A stretch of DNA of 64,000 nt from an uncultured Prevotellaceae bacterium (GTDB taxonomy: Bacteria > Bacteroidota > Bacteroidia > Bacteroidales > Bacteroidaceae). The position numbers were made by a program, and so were the translations under genes. The notes beneath the pieces are model-generated. The model had not been told where the DNA came from. It did no database searches and saw only the letters and a program-made list of their open reading frames with translations. The stretch lies in NCBI GenBank assembly GCA_900316265.1, contig ONCH01000001.1:1-64000 (forward strand). The letters are read 5' to 3'. The number at the start of each line of letters is the position of its first letter. Positions within the stretch are counted from its first letter, which is position 1. Positions 1-8,519 of the stretch are shown here, in pieces.

Positions 1-115
1 CATGCCTGAGCGCACCACCGACTCGGGTGGCAACAAGTCCAAGCAGTTCCTGCAGGGTTGCCGCGTAGAGGAGTTGCCTCTGAACACCGTGGAGAAGGAG
101 GAGCCCGAACCTTAA
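1..115 (+). CDS. C-terminal fragment of an unidentified protein
   Basis: The window opens inside a reading frame that stays open from base 2 to a TAA at 113-115. The visible 37 residues are polar and end in the acidic tail VEKEEPEP. I do not recognise the family. In many Bacteroidales genomes a smalltalk gene, such as the one starting at 207, follows an HU-family DNA-binding protein gene, so that is one possibility, but the visible residues do not confirm it. The frame carries an internal ATG at base 2, so even the start cannot be settled from this window. Confidence 0.4.
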   Translation, partial: MPERTTDSGGNKSKQFLQGCRVEELPLNTVEKEEPEP

Positions 116-116
116 A

Positions 117-151
117 CTCACCCCTCACCTCTCCCTGAATAGGGAGGGGAG
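117..151 (+). repeat. 35-bp GC-rich palindromic element, copy A
   Basis: A 35-nt element whose core is the hairpin CTCCCT-gaat-AGGGAG followed by GGGAG. It is followed by a T-run at 152-156, so here it could serve as the terminator of the gene ending at 115. It matches 27 of 35 positions of copy B (19913-19947), and is related to the inverted copy C (15796-15830), by ungapped hand alignment. This suggests a dispersed REP-like family. Confidence 0.6.
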
Positions 152-206
152 TTTTTAAAAGCGCAGGGAAACATTGTTAAGAGGTAAGAATTAAGAATTA
201 AGAGCT

Positions 207-317
207 ATGAAGAATTCACGATTTTGGGAAGTGCTGTTGAAGGTTATCGTAGCAGCCGCCACCGCCGCCATTACGGCGCTCACGACCACGTCATGTATGG
301 GCTGTGGCCCATTCTGA
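207..317 (+). CDS. Smalltalk-family micro-protein
   Basis: A 36-residue protein that starts MKNSRFWEVLLKVIVAAATA and ends TTTSCMGCGPF. One hydrophobic Ala/Ile/Val segment (about residues 9-25) follows a short charged N-terminus and precedes a Ser-Cys-Met end. This is the pattern of the Bacteroidetes smalltalk family, whose function is unknown. In other genomes smalltalk genes usually sit between an HU-like gene and an N-acetylmuramoyl-L-alanine amidase gene. No amidase follows here; the next features are a perfect hairpin (327-344) and a terminator. The ATG at 207 is preceded by the tandem spacer TTAAGAATTAAGAG. It is too short for ordinary gene finders but the family resemblance is good. Confidence 0.75.
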   Translation: MKNSRFWEVLLKVIVAAATAAITALTTTSCMGCGPF

Positions 318-380
318 CTACGAGTTCTCTGACCTTGGTCAGAGTGTGGCGTTGCAATGTATGGGCCACGGTCCGTTGTT

Positions 381-422
381 TTAAAAAATTCGCCTGCTGC
401 AAGAATTAATGCGGCAGGCGAA
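381..422 (-). terminator. Bidirectional terminator, strong on the minus strand
   Basis: A 12-bp stem, 389-400 against 411-422 (TTCGCCTGCTGC with GCGGCAGGCGAA, one G-T pair), with loop 401-410. On the minus strand the stem is followed by a run of six T. It sits just past the stop of the leftward small gene and would end that operon. A second small palindrome, CTCTGACC-tt-GGTCAGAG at 327-344, lies just after the smalltalk stop. Confidence 0.8.
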
Positions 423-446
423 ATAGTTTTCATCTATAGATAAGGG

Positions 447-632
447 TTACCAGTCGAGGTCGTCTTGCCACAGACCTGAGAAGTCGTCCATACGTGCACG
501 GTTCAGTTCTGTATCCAAGTCGGCATCGGGATTGACAAACAGGTCGTCGCCTCCACCACTGAAGGCCATCATCTGCATGGGAGCCAAGGCAATCTCCGTC
601 AAGGTGGGAGTGATATAGGGTATTTTCTTCAT
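447..632 (-). CDS. Small Bacteroidales peptide of unknown function
   Basis: A 61-residue protein starting MKKIPYITPTLTEIALAP, then MQMMAFSGGGDD, then an Asp-rich tail ending DDLDW. Short proteins with the same layout (MKK-x-Y-xxP start, hydrophobic middle, small-residue turn, acidic aromatic end) are common in Prevotella beside large secreted proteins. I know of no assigned function. The ATG at 630-632 is preferred over the in-frame ATG at 645-647 because GGAGG lies 8 nt upstream of it and because MKK is the usual start. The frame begins right at the stop of the GLUG gene, so it is probably translated from the same message. Confidence 0.6.
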   Translation of the reverse strand: MKKIPYITPTLTEIALAPMQMMAFSGGGDDLFVNPDADLDTELNRARMDDFSGLWQDDLDW

Positions 633-647
633 TGTCTGGTCCTCCAT

Positions 648-3600
648 TTATTTAATCACGACTATTTTGCCATTCTTCACATACACACCCTTTGTGGTGG
701 GTTCACCCTGCAGCTTACGACCATCGAGAGTATACCATGCATCAGACATCTGACTTCTGACATCTTCCATCGAAACGATTCCCGTCGCATCCTCGCCAAA
801 GTCGAGTACCTGCTGACAGGCCTGTGCAGCCTCCGTGAAGCGGAAGTAGGCACGGCAGGCTCTGAGCATACGATTGATGCCAGTACGCTTCAGCTTGTTG
901 CCAGCGGTGAGGTAATAGATGTTGTTATTGGCAGGTGTAATATCGAAGCACTTGTAGTAGCCCACAAACTGCACATTGCCATCAGCCTTCTTTACGGGAT
1001 GAGTCTCGTTTTTTACCGTGACATCTGTGAACACAGGGCTCACGATGTCCGTGCCACTGGTCCACTTGATGATATACGGCACCCCAGCCTGAAGCGTCGT
1101 GACGGGTTCGCCGAAGTACAACGTCACACGGGTGCCCGCCATCGTAGCATTGGCAAGCGTCTTGGCAATAGCGCCCTCCAGAGGACTGCCAGCCAGCACG
1201 ACGTCGAAGGGCAGACAGAGGGTGTTCCACGCACCATCCTTGTAAAGCGTGCGTCCCAAGAGGCGCACCTTGCCCGTATAGCCTGCATTGTTCTCGACGC
1301 GTCGGTCGTTGTCATACCAGTCTTCGGTATCGTTATCAGGCAGATCGAGTATCAGGTCGCCCGCCAGACTGATGGTCACGTCTTGTCCGGTGTTAGGCAT
1401 AGAGAGCGTGTACCTGTCTTCTTCATTGTGTATAGGCGTCAGCGTTCCAGCACTAACGTTGAGTGTATAGCCGCTGAACTCCATGCCGCGACTGATGGAA
1501 AGTGGCGCTGACTCGCCAGCACCGAGGTAGAGGATGCCGTCATGAGTATAACCAGCATCAGGAGAGGCCTGTTGTACGAAGAGTTCGTCCTCGTTATAGA
1601 GAATCTTCCAACCCTTGCAGGCTCCGGAACGGTCGATTTTTGCGACGCCGCCCACAGTACATGCGCCGGCATAGTGGTTGTTGGTCAGTGTGTTGCGATT
1701 ATCACCTGTCGGATGGTAGCCTGTAATGCCACCTACATCATCGCCACTGGAATTTACTGCCGCCATATTAAAGCAACTGCTGATGGTGCTTGATATGGCC
1801 ATTCCTACAATACCGCCAGCATAGTCGGGTGCACTCACACTTCCTTCGTTAAAGCCCCACTCAATAGTGCTTACACTTAAAGAACAGCCCACAATTCCAC
1901 CAACATAGCGCACAGTGGCCGTTATCTGACCAAAATTTTGACAGCCAGATATGTAAGCATTACTTTCTTCCTCTCCAACAATACCACCAATATATTTCTC
2001 TCCATTCACCGAACCATGATTAGTACAGCTGCTAACGGTTCCGTAACTCATGTGGCCTACAATGCCGCCAACGGATTCTTTGCCGGATACTGTTACGTCT
2101 TCCTTCACGGTACACTGCTCGACGGTAGCATCATGATTGAAGCCAACAATACCACCGATGTTATTACCCGTGCCGGTTATGCTACTTTTCTCTAGCACCA
2201 CACGCTTTATCGTAGCACCGCGAATATAGCTAAAGAGCCCCAGATTGCCACTACCGCTAAGTGTGACATTACTGATGGAATAGTACACCTCTCCATAGAA
2301 ATGACCGCTGAAGGGTTTATCGAAAGCCACACCTATGGGCGTATAGGTCTTGCCCTTGTAATCGAGATTGGCGGCCAAACGGAAATAGACGCCGCTGAGG
2401 TTGTTACCACCATTGACGGTAGAAGCGATGGCCTCCATACCTGCTATATTACGGATAAGGTAAGGATCGTCTTCCGTTCCGCTACCCTCGGAAAAGGTAG
2501 GATGATAGACGTTGAATACGACAGCAGCCTCTCCGCCATAGTTGCCCATACCCACCACGACGATGGTGTATTTGCCAGGCTGTATGACGTCGCCGTCGGG
2601 CATGATGAGCTGATAGTCCGTACCCTCGCTAAGCGTGACGGGCGTGCCACTTTTCGAGTCGGTCACGGTAACGACGGGCGTCAACGCGCTACCTGTATAT
2701 TGCTGCCTAGGACAACTGATATCAACCCACGCCTTGTAACCGATGTCGCGCAACTGCGTGGCATCTGCCGAGATGATTACGTCCTTAGATGCAGGCATGG
2801 TCAACTGATAGCCGTTGCCTGTTGGCACCAGCGTGCCTGCCGAGGCCGTAAAGTTGTGGGTGTAACCCTCGTCAGGGGTTCCTGTATAGCTAAGCGTAAG
2901 ACTGATATTCTCGTCTTGCGTATAATATAAAGTATTGTCGTGCCATATTTCCTTGTTGCTGCTTATGGTCCCGTCCACGTCAGGACCCAAACTGATGGTT
3001 CCCAGCCACTTCACGCCGCTGGCCGAGGTGCCGTTAACGGCTCCATACGGATTCGAACTGTGATAGAAGTTGTCTATCAGCGTACCTTTGTTATCACCGA
3101 CAAAGTCGCCAATACACGACTTTCCACCACCGACCACTCCCCAGACATAACTGTCACGGATGGTACCCTGATTTCTACCTGCCAGGCCTCCTATCTGGCT
3201 GGTCTTATCAGCGCCATTAATGGTGGCAGAGCTGGTGCATCCTTTTATCAGCGTATTTTCCCCTACAAAACCAACTAAGCCTCCTATGTTAACGCCAGTA
3301 GTACCACTGCCATTCATCAGAACCGTTACGTCAGGACCGACCTCGCATCCGAAAATCTCGCTACTTGCTGAAGCATCGCCTGCAATAGCACCAACATTGG
3401 CAGTGCCTGTGACAGTCGAAGTACCCATCAGCTTCACGCTTAAGATGGTTGCTAAACGCGTATAGCCAAAGAGACCTGTGGCATTAACATTTTCATGCTC
3501 CACGATGTGGACATTGCTGATGCTGTGGTCGTGTCCATTGTAATATCCGGAAAAGGCAAGAAAGCTCGTCGCGCCACCTTTTTCCCTAACGTAATTGCCA

Positions 3601-3860
3601 CCAATTGGCAGGAAGGTAGCGCCCTCGAAGTCGATGTCTTCAGTCTGCCGGAAATATTTTTCATAATACGAATTGCCATTCATTACGTCTTCCGACAGTT
3701 GACGTAGGTGATCTGCTGTGGAAATGATATACGGGTCGGTATTGGTTCCCGTACCACCCCCAAAGGCGCTCTGTGCCCACGTTGACGTGGTGGCAAAAAT
3801 GGCGAGAGACAGCGTTACAGCCATCCTCGCCAAAAAGTTATTGATTTGATTAGTAGTCAT
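648..3860 (-). CDS. Large secreted GLUG-repeat surface protein
   Basis: A 1070-residue exported protein. A signal peptide covers about residues 1-30 (ending TSTWAQS). Two modules follow, each opening with a G-x-G-T-xx-DPY motif (residues ~37 and ~455) and continuing with GLUG-type repeats such as VGAIAG, IGGLVG and VGGIVG. Short Ig-like stretches containing LTMP or LSMP lie after each module. The end matches the Prevotella secretion tail (YTLDGRKLQG...KGVYVKNGKIVV). GLUG repeats occur in bacterial adhesins and surface proteases, so an adhesin or glycan-binding role is inferred. The start lies only 15 bp from the phosphatase stop, so the gene is probably the third in the operon that begins at 6259. 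A role for the T9SS translocon at 35882-43270 in its export is possible but unproven. Confidence 0.8.
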   Translation of the reverse strand: MTTNQINNFLARMAVTLSLAIFATTSTWAQSAFGGGTGTNTDPYIISTADHLRQLSEDVMNGNSYYEKYFRQTEDIDFEGATFLPIGGNYVREKGGATSFLAFSGYYNGHDHSISNVHIVEHENVNATGLFGYTRLATILSVKLMGTSTVTGTANVGAIAGDASASSEIFGCEVGPDVTVLMNGSGTTGVNIGGLVGFVGENTLIKGCTSSATINGADKTSQIGGLAGRNQGTIRDSYVWGVVGGGKSCIGDFVGDNKGTLIDNFYHSSNPYGAVNGTSASGVKWLGTISLGPDVDGTISSNKEIWHDNTLYYTQDENISLTLSYTGTPDEGYTHNFTASAGTLVPTGNGYQLTMPASKDVIISADATQLRDIGYKAWVDISCPRQQYTGSALTPVVTVTDSKSGTPVTLSEGTDYQLIMPDGDVIQPGKYTIVVVGMGNYGGEAAVVFNVYHPTFSEGSGTEDDPYLIRNIAGMEAIASTVNGGNNLSGVYFRLAANLDYKGKTYTPIGVAFDKPFSGHFYGEVYYSISNVTLSGSGNLGLFSYIRGATIKRVVLEKSSITGTGNNIGGIVGFNHDATVEQCTVKEDVTVSGKESVGGIVGHMSYGTVSSCTNHGSVNGEKYIGGIVGEEESNAYISGCQNFGQITATVRYVGGIVGCSLSVSTIEWGFNEGSVSAPDYAGGIVGMAISSTISSCFNMAAVNSSGDDVGGITGYHPTGDNRNTLTNNHYAGACTVGGVAKIDRSGACKGWKILYNEDELFVQQASPDAGYTHDGILYLGAGESAPLSISRGMEFSGYTLNVSAGTLTPIHNEEDRYTLSMPNTGQDVTISLAGDLILDLPDNDTEDWYDNDRRVENNAGYTGKVRLLGRTLYKDGAWNTLCLPFDVVLAGSPLEGAIAKTLANATMAGTRVTLYFGEPVTTLQAGVPYIIKWTSGTDIVSPVFTDVTVKNETHPVKKADGNVQFVGYYKCFDITPANNNIYYLTAGNKLKRTGINRMLRACRAYFRFTEAAQACQQVLDFGEDATGIVSMEDVRSQMSDAWYTLDGRKLQGEPTTKGVYVKNGKIVVIK

Positions 3861-3875
3861 ATAATAGTTTTTAGG

Positions 3876-5165
3876 TTACTGCGCGAACTTCGCCAGCTTG
3901 TCGGCCCAATACTTGCGCAGGTCTGCCCACTTATAATAATAAGGGGTGGAGGTGGAAGCGACGGGGAGTGTTACCTCGCGCTCGTTGAGCAGGGCCTTGA
4001 CGAGGATGTCGCCCTCACCACTCTTCGGCTTGTAGAAGATGAGCTGGATGTTGCAGCCCATGGGGAAGATTTTGTAGTTCTGCCAGTACTTCTCCAACTC
4101 CTCGAAGTCGAGAATGCTGGCACCACAGTTGCCCAGTTCCATGAGACACGCCAGCGGCATGACACACACCTCATGACCGAAGCGCATGGTGGCCTGTGGC
4201 TTGCCGAGGGCTACGCAGGTGTCTGCCGTCTCGATGATGTTCGTCAGCAGGTTATACTGGCTGAATGCCATGACGTTACCGGTCTGTGGGGCGTTGGCAT
4301 AGCGCATGTACCAGCTGACATTATCGATACGCCACTGGTCGTAGAGCTCGTTGTTGGTGAAGAGGTTGAGCATGTCGTAACCGTCATCGTGGCTCTGCAT
4401 ATTGATAACGACCTCGAAGAGCTGACGCATCAGCTGTTTCTGCTGGATGCTGTCGTTGGTCCAGCGTGGGTCGTTGAAGAGCACCATCATGAGGCGCTCA
4501 GGGTGGGTATTCTTATCGGAGAAGGCTTTCATGCTCTCACGATCCATGTTTTCACGAGCTTCCTTCACCTTGCCGCTATGAGGCTGGTTGAGGTAGTACT
4601 GCAGACTCTCGCTAACATCATTATGGATGCGAGCTGAAGGGTTGGCGGCCATGAGTTCCTCACACTCGGCAACCATCGACAGGACGCAACGTGTAACTAC
4701 CGTGCTACGGGCATCGATAGCCACGCCAGTACTCTTGAATATCTCTGGGAAGTGCTCAGCGATACGCTTGCCGATACCGTGGTGCTGGCGCTCACCAACG
4801 GTGGTGAGGTCGCCCAAACGCAGATGAGTGGTCTTGTTGAACTCCTCCAACTGCTGCAACGTCTTCAGACCTACTGGGGTGAGCTTGCCCTGCTGGTTAG
4901 CCTTACGCAACGGATTGAGCACGCGCTCGTAGCTGTCCTCAGCAATGAGCCAGCGTGAACCGTGACGGCCGTAGTGCGTGAAGTAGAACGGCACATAGCC
5001 CGCAGGAGCTGGGGTGTACTTGAAGTCGGGCAACTGACGGTCGTAGTCCACGTAGTTAGAACCTGCCAACCAGGGATTGGCCTTGATATCCTCACGAGCG
5101 GTCTGTGCCGCGATATTCATCGTCATGCTGCTAAACAGCACGACCATTGTCAATAGTTTCTTCAT
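3876..5165 (-). CDS. Histidine-type phosphatase, MINPP/phytase-like
   Basis: A 429-residue protein with a signal peptide (cleavage near residue 21, after IAA) and the histidine-phosphatase motif HYGRHGSRW, with R67-H68-G69 as the catalytic phosphate-binding element. The distal H-E pair at H331-E332 (RFGHEV) fits the acid/base position of branch-2 enzymes; MINPP members usually have HAE there. Secreted Bacteroidales members of this branch hydrolyse inositol phosphates, so a periplasmic phytase-like activity is likely, though the substrate cannot be read from sequence. The start ATG overlaps the stop of the upstream AAA/CYTH gene by 4 nt, implying translational coupling. Confidence 0.85.
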   Translation of the reverse strand: MKKLLTMVVLFSSMTMNIAAQTAREDIKANPWLAGSNYVDYDRQLPDFKYTPAPAGYVPFYFTHYGRHGSRWLIAEDSYERVLNPLRKANQQGKLTPVGLKTLQQLEEFNKTTHLRLGDLTTVGERQHHGIGKRIAEHFPEIFKSTGVAIDARSTVVTRCVLSMVAECEELMAANPSARIHNDVSESLQYYLNQPHSGKVKEARENMDRESMKAFSDKNTHPERLMMVLFNDPRWTNDSIQQKQLMRQLFEVVINMQSHDDGYDMLNLFTNNELYDQWRIDNVSWYMRYANAPQTGNVMAFSQYNLLTNIIETADTCVALGKPQATMRFGHEVCVMPLACLMELGNCGASILDFEELEKYWQNYKIFPMGCNIQLIFYKPKSGEGDILVKALLNEREVTLPVASTSTPYYYKWADLRKYWADKLAKFAQ

Positions 5166-6259
5166 CTGCGTAGTGCTATGTTATAGTTATAATATTGCTT
5201 GTTACCGGTAATGTCCTGAATGACCTTGATGAATGGCGGGAAGTTGACACTTTCCTGCTCTGCCACACCCTTGGTCTGGAGAATCATGAGATTGTCGAAG
5301 GGCTCGTGGAAGAAGTCAATCTCGAAGTACTGGCCTTTCCAGATGAACGAGCGGCGCGTCTTGCGGATGGTGGCACGATAGGGGTCGGCCTGCTGCAGCA
5401 ACGACTCGTAGAGGGCATTGCTGACCTGGCGCTCGGTCTCCAGCACCTCGGTGGGCGACACACGCTTCTTGGTCTTGTGGACGTTGACCACTTCCCCACC
5501 CCAGCAACGACGGCGCAGACGCACCTCGACGCCTGGATCAGCCACCAGGTAGGTCTGGGTAATCTCGCTCTCGATGCACTCCGGCAGTTCGCCCGTGAGT
5601 TCAATGAGATAGACACGCTCATCCTCAACTGGCTGAGGAAGTCCCAAGACGTTGGAGATTTCCAAGATGACGCGATTCAGCTTGGTGTCGAAGTCGTTGT
5701 GGTTGTTGATGACGCGCAAATGGGGATGACCCGTCCACGACTTGTTGACCTTTTTGTCGAGGTCGCGTGCCAACTGCAGTCCTTCCTCGTTGGCCTGCTC
5801 GTAGCGGGTGGAGTTGGTGGCGGTGGTATAGTACTGTTCGGCGCCGTCAGCAGCACTCACCAGATGCAGCACGGCATCGTAGCGTTCCTTGAGTTCGTTG
5901 GGCGTCGTACCACACTTTTGGCACAGCTCAATCCACATATCGCTGGAGATATAGGCCGAGATATCCAACGTACCACGATCGCAAACCACGAAGGTGGGCT
6001 TCGTACAGGTTTCTGCCAGTCGCATAAACGAATCTTCCAACGCCAGCTGTGTCTGCAGGATAGCCAACTCGCCCTCATAGTAGAGCTTGGGGTTTGGCGT
6101 CAGATAGCTCCAGCCGCCCTGACTATACATGGTGGGTACTTCGGGCACGGTGAACACCTTAAAGCCCAGGTTAGAGAAATGCTCGATGATGCGCACCAGC
6201 GCTGTGGTCTTACCAGCACACGGTCCGCCAGTCAGTACGATTCGTTTAACGTTGCTCAT
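5162..6259 (-). CDS. AAA_28 (NadR/Ttd14-like) NTPase fused to a CYTH-like domain
   Basis: A 365-residue cytoplasmic protein. The N-terminal half is a P-loop NTPase with Walker A GGPCAGKT (residues 11-18), of the AAA_28/NadR/Ttd14 type. From about residue 215 the sequence becomes CYTH-like (triphosphate tunnel metalloenzyme): alternating strands with VYLIELTGEL, EVRLRRRC and FEIDFF. The combination matches Bacteroidetes proteins related to eukaryotic Ttd14, which is known to bind GTP and phosphoinositide. The bacterial function is not established. It heads an operon with the phosphatase at 3876-5165 (4-nt overlap), behind a promoter-like TAACTTTG at 6283-6290. Confidence 0.75.
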   Translation of the reverse strand: MSNVKRIVLTGGPCAGKTTALVRIIEHFSNLGFKVFTVPEVPTMYSQGGWSYLTPNPKLYYEGELAILQTQLALEDSFMRLAETCTKPTFVVCDRGTLDISAYISSDMWIELCQKCGTTPNELKERYDAVLHLVSAADGAEQYYTTATNSTRYEQANEEGLQLARDLDKKVNKSWTGHPHLRVINNHNDFDTKLNRVILEISNVLGLPQPVEDERVYLIELTGELPECIESEITQTYLVADPGVEVRLRRRCWGGEVVNVHKTKKRVSPTEVLETERQVSNALYESLLQQADPYRATIRKTRRSFIWKGQYFEIDFFHEPFDNLMILQTKGVAEQESVNFPPFIKVIQDITGNKQYYNYNIALRR

Positions 6260-6282
6260 AGTGGTTATAGTATATTTTCGGC

Positions 6283-6290
6283 AAAGTTAC
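6283..6290 (-). promoter_or_regulatory. Bacteroidetes -7 element for the AAA/CYTH operon
   Basis: CAAAGTTA on the plus strand reads TAACTTTG on the minus strand, a match to TAnnTTTG. It lies 23 bases upstream of the ATG at 6259. It is divergent from the promoter at 6334-6341. I saw no clear -33 TTTG. Confidence 0.55.
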
Positions 6291-6333
6291 AAAATAATTG
6301 CGAATTACGAATTACGAATTATGAAATATTTTG

Positions 6334-6341
6334 TATCTTTG
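6334..6341 (+). promoter_or_regulatory. Bacteroidetes -7 element for prolyl oligopeptidase
   Basis: TATCTTTG, 22 bases before the ATG at 6364. Just upstream lies a tandem spacer made of CGAATTA units (6301-6321). Confidence 0.6.
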
Positions 6342-6363
6342 CAGTCAAAATATCATAATCCCT

Positions 6364-8469
6364 ATGAAAAAAACTATTTTGATGGTAATGGCTACAATGG
6401 CCACAACAGTATTGAATGCACAAAATCTGCAATACCCGAAAGCTGCCAAGGACGGCACGGTGGATGAATACTTCGGCGTGAAGGTGGCAGACCCCTACCG
6501 CTGGTTGGAGAACGACACCTCTGCACAGACTGCAGCATGGGTAGAAGCAGAGAACAAAGTGACGACTGATTTCCTCGCTCGTATTCCCTTCCGCCAGAAA
6601 CTGCTGAAGCGACTGACGGAGCTGGCAAACTACGAGAAGATTGGTGCACCCCGCAAGCGTCACGGCAAGTGGTATTTCTACAAGAACAACGGTCTGCAGA
6701 ACCAGAGCGTGATGTATCAGATGGACGAGCTGGGGGCAGAGCCACGCGTCTTCTTAGACCCCAACACGCTGAGCACCGACGGTACGGTAGCCCTGAAAGG
6801 CGTCTATTTCTCGAACAACGGCAAGTGGGCAGCATACTCCATCTCGCGCAGTGGCTCTGACTGGGAGGAGTTCTTCGTCATTGACCTGAAGACGGGTCAG
6901 CTGACCAACGACCATATTGAGTGGGCTAAGTTCTCTAATGCAGCTTGGCAGGGCGACGGTTTCTACTATTCAGCCTACGACCGTCCTACAGAAGGCAAGG
7001 AGTTCTCAAACGTCAATGCCAGCCACAAGATTTACTACCACAAAATAGGGACGCCACAGTCGCAGGATGTGCTGTTCTATCAGAATCCCACACAGCCCAA
7101 GCGCTTCTATTATGTCAGCGTCAACGAGGAAGAGACGGTGATGTATCTCTATGAGAGTGGTGCTGGTGCTGGCAACAACCTGTTTGTGAGAGACTTGCGC
7201 CAGAAGGACTCGCAGTTCATCCAGATGACTGACAACATGGACTATCAGTATTATCCCGTCTTTGACGAGAGTGGTAAACTGTATATCTTTACCAACTACA
7301 ATGCGCCGAAGGGACGCGTCATGACTGCCGATATCCGCCAACCCGGAATCAACGATTGGCAGGAGTTCATCGCTGAGCAGCAGAACGTGCTGAATGGTGT
7401 GGATGTCATTAATCGTCAGTTTATTCTGAACTACTCGCAGGATGCCTGCGACCATGCCTTCGTCTATGGTCTTGATGGTAAACTACGCCACGAGGTGAAA
7501 CTGCCAATGGTAGGTAGCGTAGGCTTTACTGGCGATGAGAAAGAGCCAGAGTGTTTCTACACCTTCACGTCGTTCACCATGCCTGGTACCGTCTATCGCT
7601 ATGACATGGCCAAGAATGAGAGCACCATCTACGCGCAGCCAAGCGTAAAATTCCGCCAGCAGGACTACGAGAGCAAGCAGATTTTCTTCCAGAGCAAAGA
7701 CGGTACGCGCGTACCTATGTTCATAACCTATAAGAAAGGACTGAAGCTGAATGGCAAGAATCCCGTCTATCTCTATGGCTACGGTGGCTTCAACATTGCG
7801 CTGGGTCCCAGCTTCTCAGCAATACGCATTCCGTTCCTGGAGCAGGGCGGTATCTATGCACAGGTGAACCTGCGCGGTGGTAGTGAGTATGGTGAAGAGT
7901 GGCATCTGGCAGGTACGAAGATGCAGAAGCAGAACGTGTTTGACGACTTCATCTCAGCAGCAGAATATCTTATCCGCGAGGGTTACACCTCGAAGGATAA
8001 GCTGGCCATTGTCGGTGGTTCGAATGGTGGATTGCTGGTGGGTGCTTGTATGACACAGCGCCCTGACCTGTTCCGTGTTGCCATTCCGCAGGTAGGCGTC
8101 ATGGATATGCTGCGCTACCATAAGTTCACCATTGGCTGGAACTGGGCTTCAGACTACGGTACCAGCGAAGATTCGAAGGAGATGTTTGAATACCTGAAGG
8201 GCTACTCACCCTTACACAACCTGAAGCCAGGCACCTCCTACCCTGCCACACTCGTGACGACTGCTGACCACGACGACCGTGTCGTGCCAGCTCACTCATT
8301 TAAGTTTGCTGCCACCCTGCAGGAGTGTCACAAGGGTCCGAATCCCGTCCTCATCCGCATCGACACCAAGGCCGGACATGGTGGTGGCAAGCCACTTGCC
8401 AAGGTGTTGGAAGAGCAAGCAGACATCTACTCGTTCATTCTCTACAATATGGGATTGAAGTTCAAGTAA
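6364..8469 (+). CDS. Prolyl oligopeptidase (S9A family)
   Basis: A 701-residue serine peptidase, the usual length for prolyl oligopeptidases. It has a signal peptide (MKKTILMVMATMATTVLNAQ) and so should be periplasmic. The N-terminal half is the seven-bladed propeller region. The C-terminal alpha/beta-hydrolase domain shows the nucleophile motif GGSNGG (S553), the Asp-bearing ADHDDRVVPAHS, and the His-bearing AGHGGGK. It cleaves short peptides after proline. The ATG at 6364 is chosen over an in-frame upstream ATG because it begins the signal peptide and follows the promoter at 6334. It is transcribed alone, ending at the terminator at 8474-8506. Confidence 0.95.
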   Translation: MKKTILMVMATMATTVLNAQNLQYPKAAKDGTVDEYFGVKVADPYRWLENDTSAQTAAWVEAENKVTTDFLARIPFRQKLLKRLTELANYEKIGAPRKRHGKWYFYKNNGLQNQSVMYQMDELGAEPRVFLDPNTLSTDGTVALKGVYFSNNGKWAAYSISRSGSDWEEFFVIDLKTGQLTNDHIEWAKFSNAAWQGDGFYYSAYDRPTEGKEFSNVNASHKIYYHKIGTPQSQDVLFYQNPTQPKRFYYVSVNEEETVMYLYESGAGAGNNLFVRDLRQKDSQFIQMTDNMDYQYYPVFDESGKLYIFTNYNAPKGRVMTADIRQPGINDWQEFIAEQQNVLNGVDVINRQFILNYSQDACDHAFVYGLDGKLRHEVKLPMVGSVGFTGDEKEPECFYTFTSFTMPGTVYRYDMAKNESTIYAQPSVKFRQQDYESKQIFFQSKDGTRVPMFITYKKGLKLNGKNPVYLYGYGGFNIALGPSFSAIRIPFLEQGGIYAQVNLRGGSEYGEEWHLAGTKMQKQNVFDDFISAAEYLIREGYTSKDKLAIVGGSNGGLLVGACMTQRPDLFRVAIPQVGVMDMLRYHKFTIGWNWASDYGTSEDSKEMFEYLKGYSPLHNLKPGTSYPATLVTTADHDDRVVPAHSFKFAATLQECHKGPNPVLIRIDTKAGHGGGKPLAKVLEEQADIYSFILYNMGLKFK

Positions 8470-8473
8470 AAAA

Positions 8474-8506
8474 TTAAGCCCCGTCGTTTGGCGGGGCTTA
8501 ACTTTT
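8474..8506. terminator. Bidirectional terminator between prolyl oligopeptidase and mutB
   Basis: A perfect 10-bp stem, 8474-8483 against 8492-8501 (TTAAGCCCCG with CGGGGCTTAA), followed by CTTTT. On the minus strand it is followed by an A/T-rich run with TTTTT. It lies between convergent genes and can serve both. Confidence 0.85.
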
Positions 8507-8519
8507 ACTAATCTTTATC

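Noticed and set aside
191..433. A minus-strand frame covering the smalltalk gene and the terminator
   Set aside because: It would cross the strong terminator stem and has no family resemblance, while the plus-strand smalltalk frame is a good match.
3846..4637. A 263-residue frame on the plus strand opposite the phosphatase gene
   Set aside because: It is the mirror of a well-supported conserved gene, has no recognisable domain or promoter, and its composition (rich in Val, Glu, His, Leu) is typical of antisense frames.
5195..6358. A 387-residue plus-strand frame opposite the AAA/CYTH gene
   Set aside because: It spans almost exactly the antisense of the conserved P-loop/CYTH gene and continues through its promoter, with no motif of its own.
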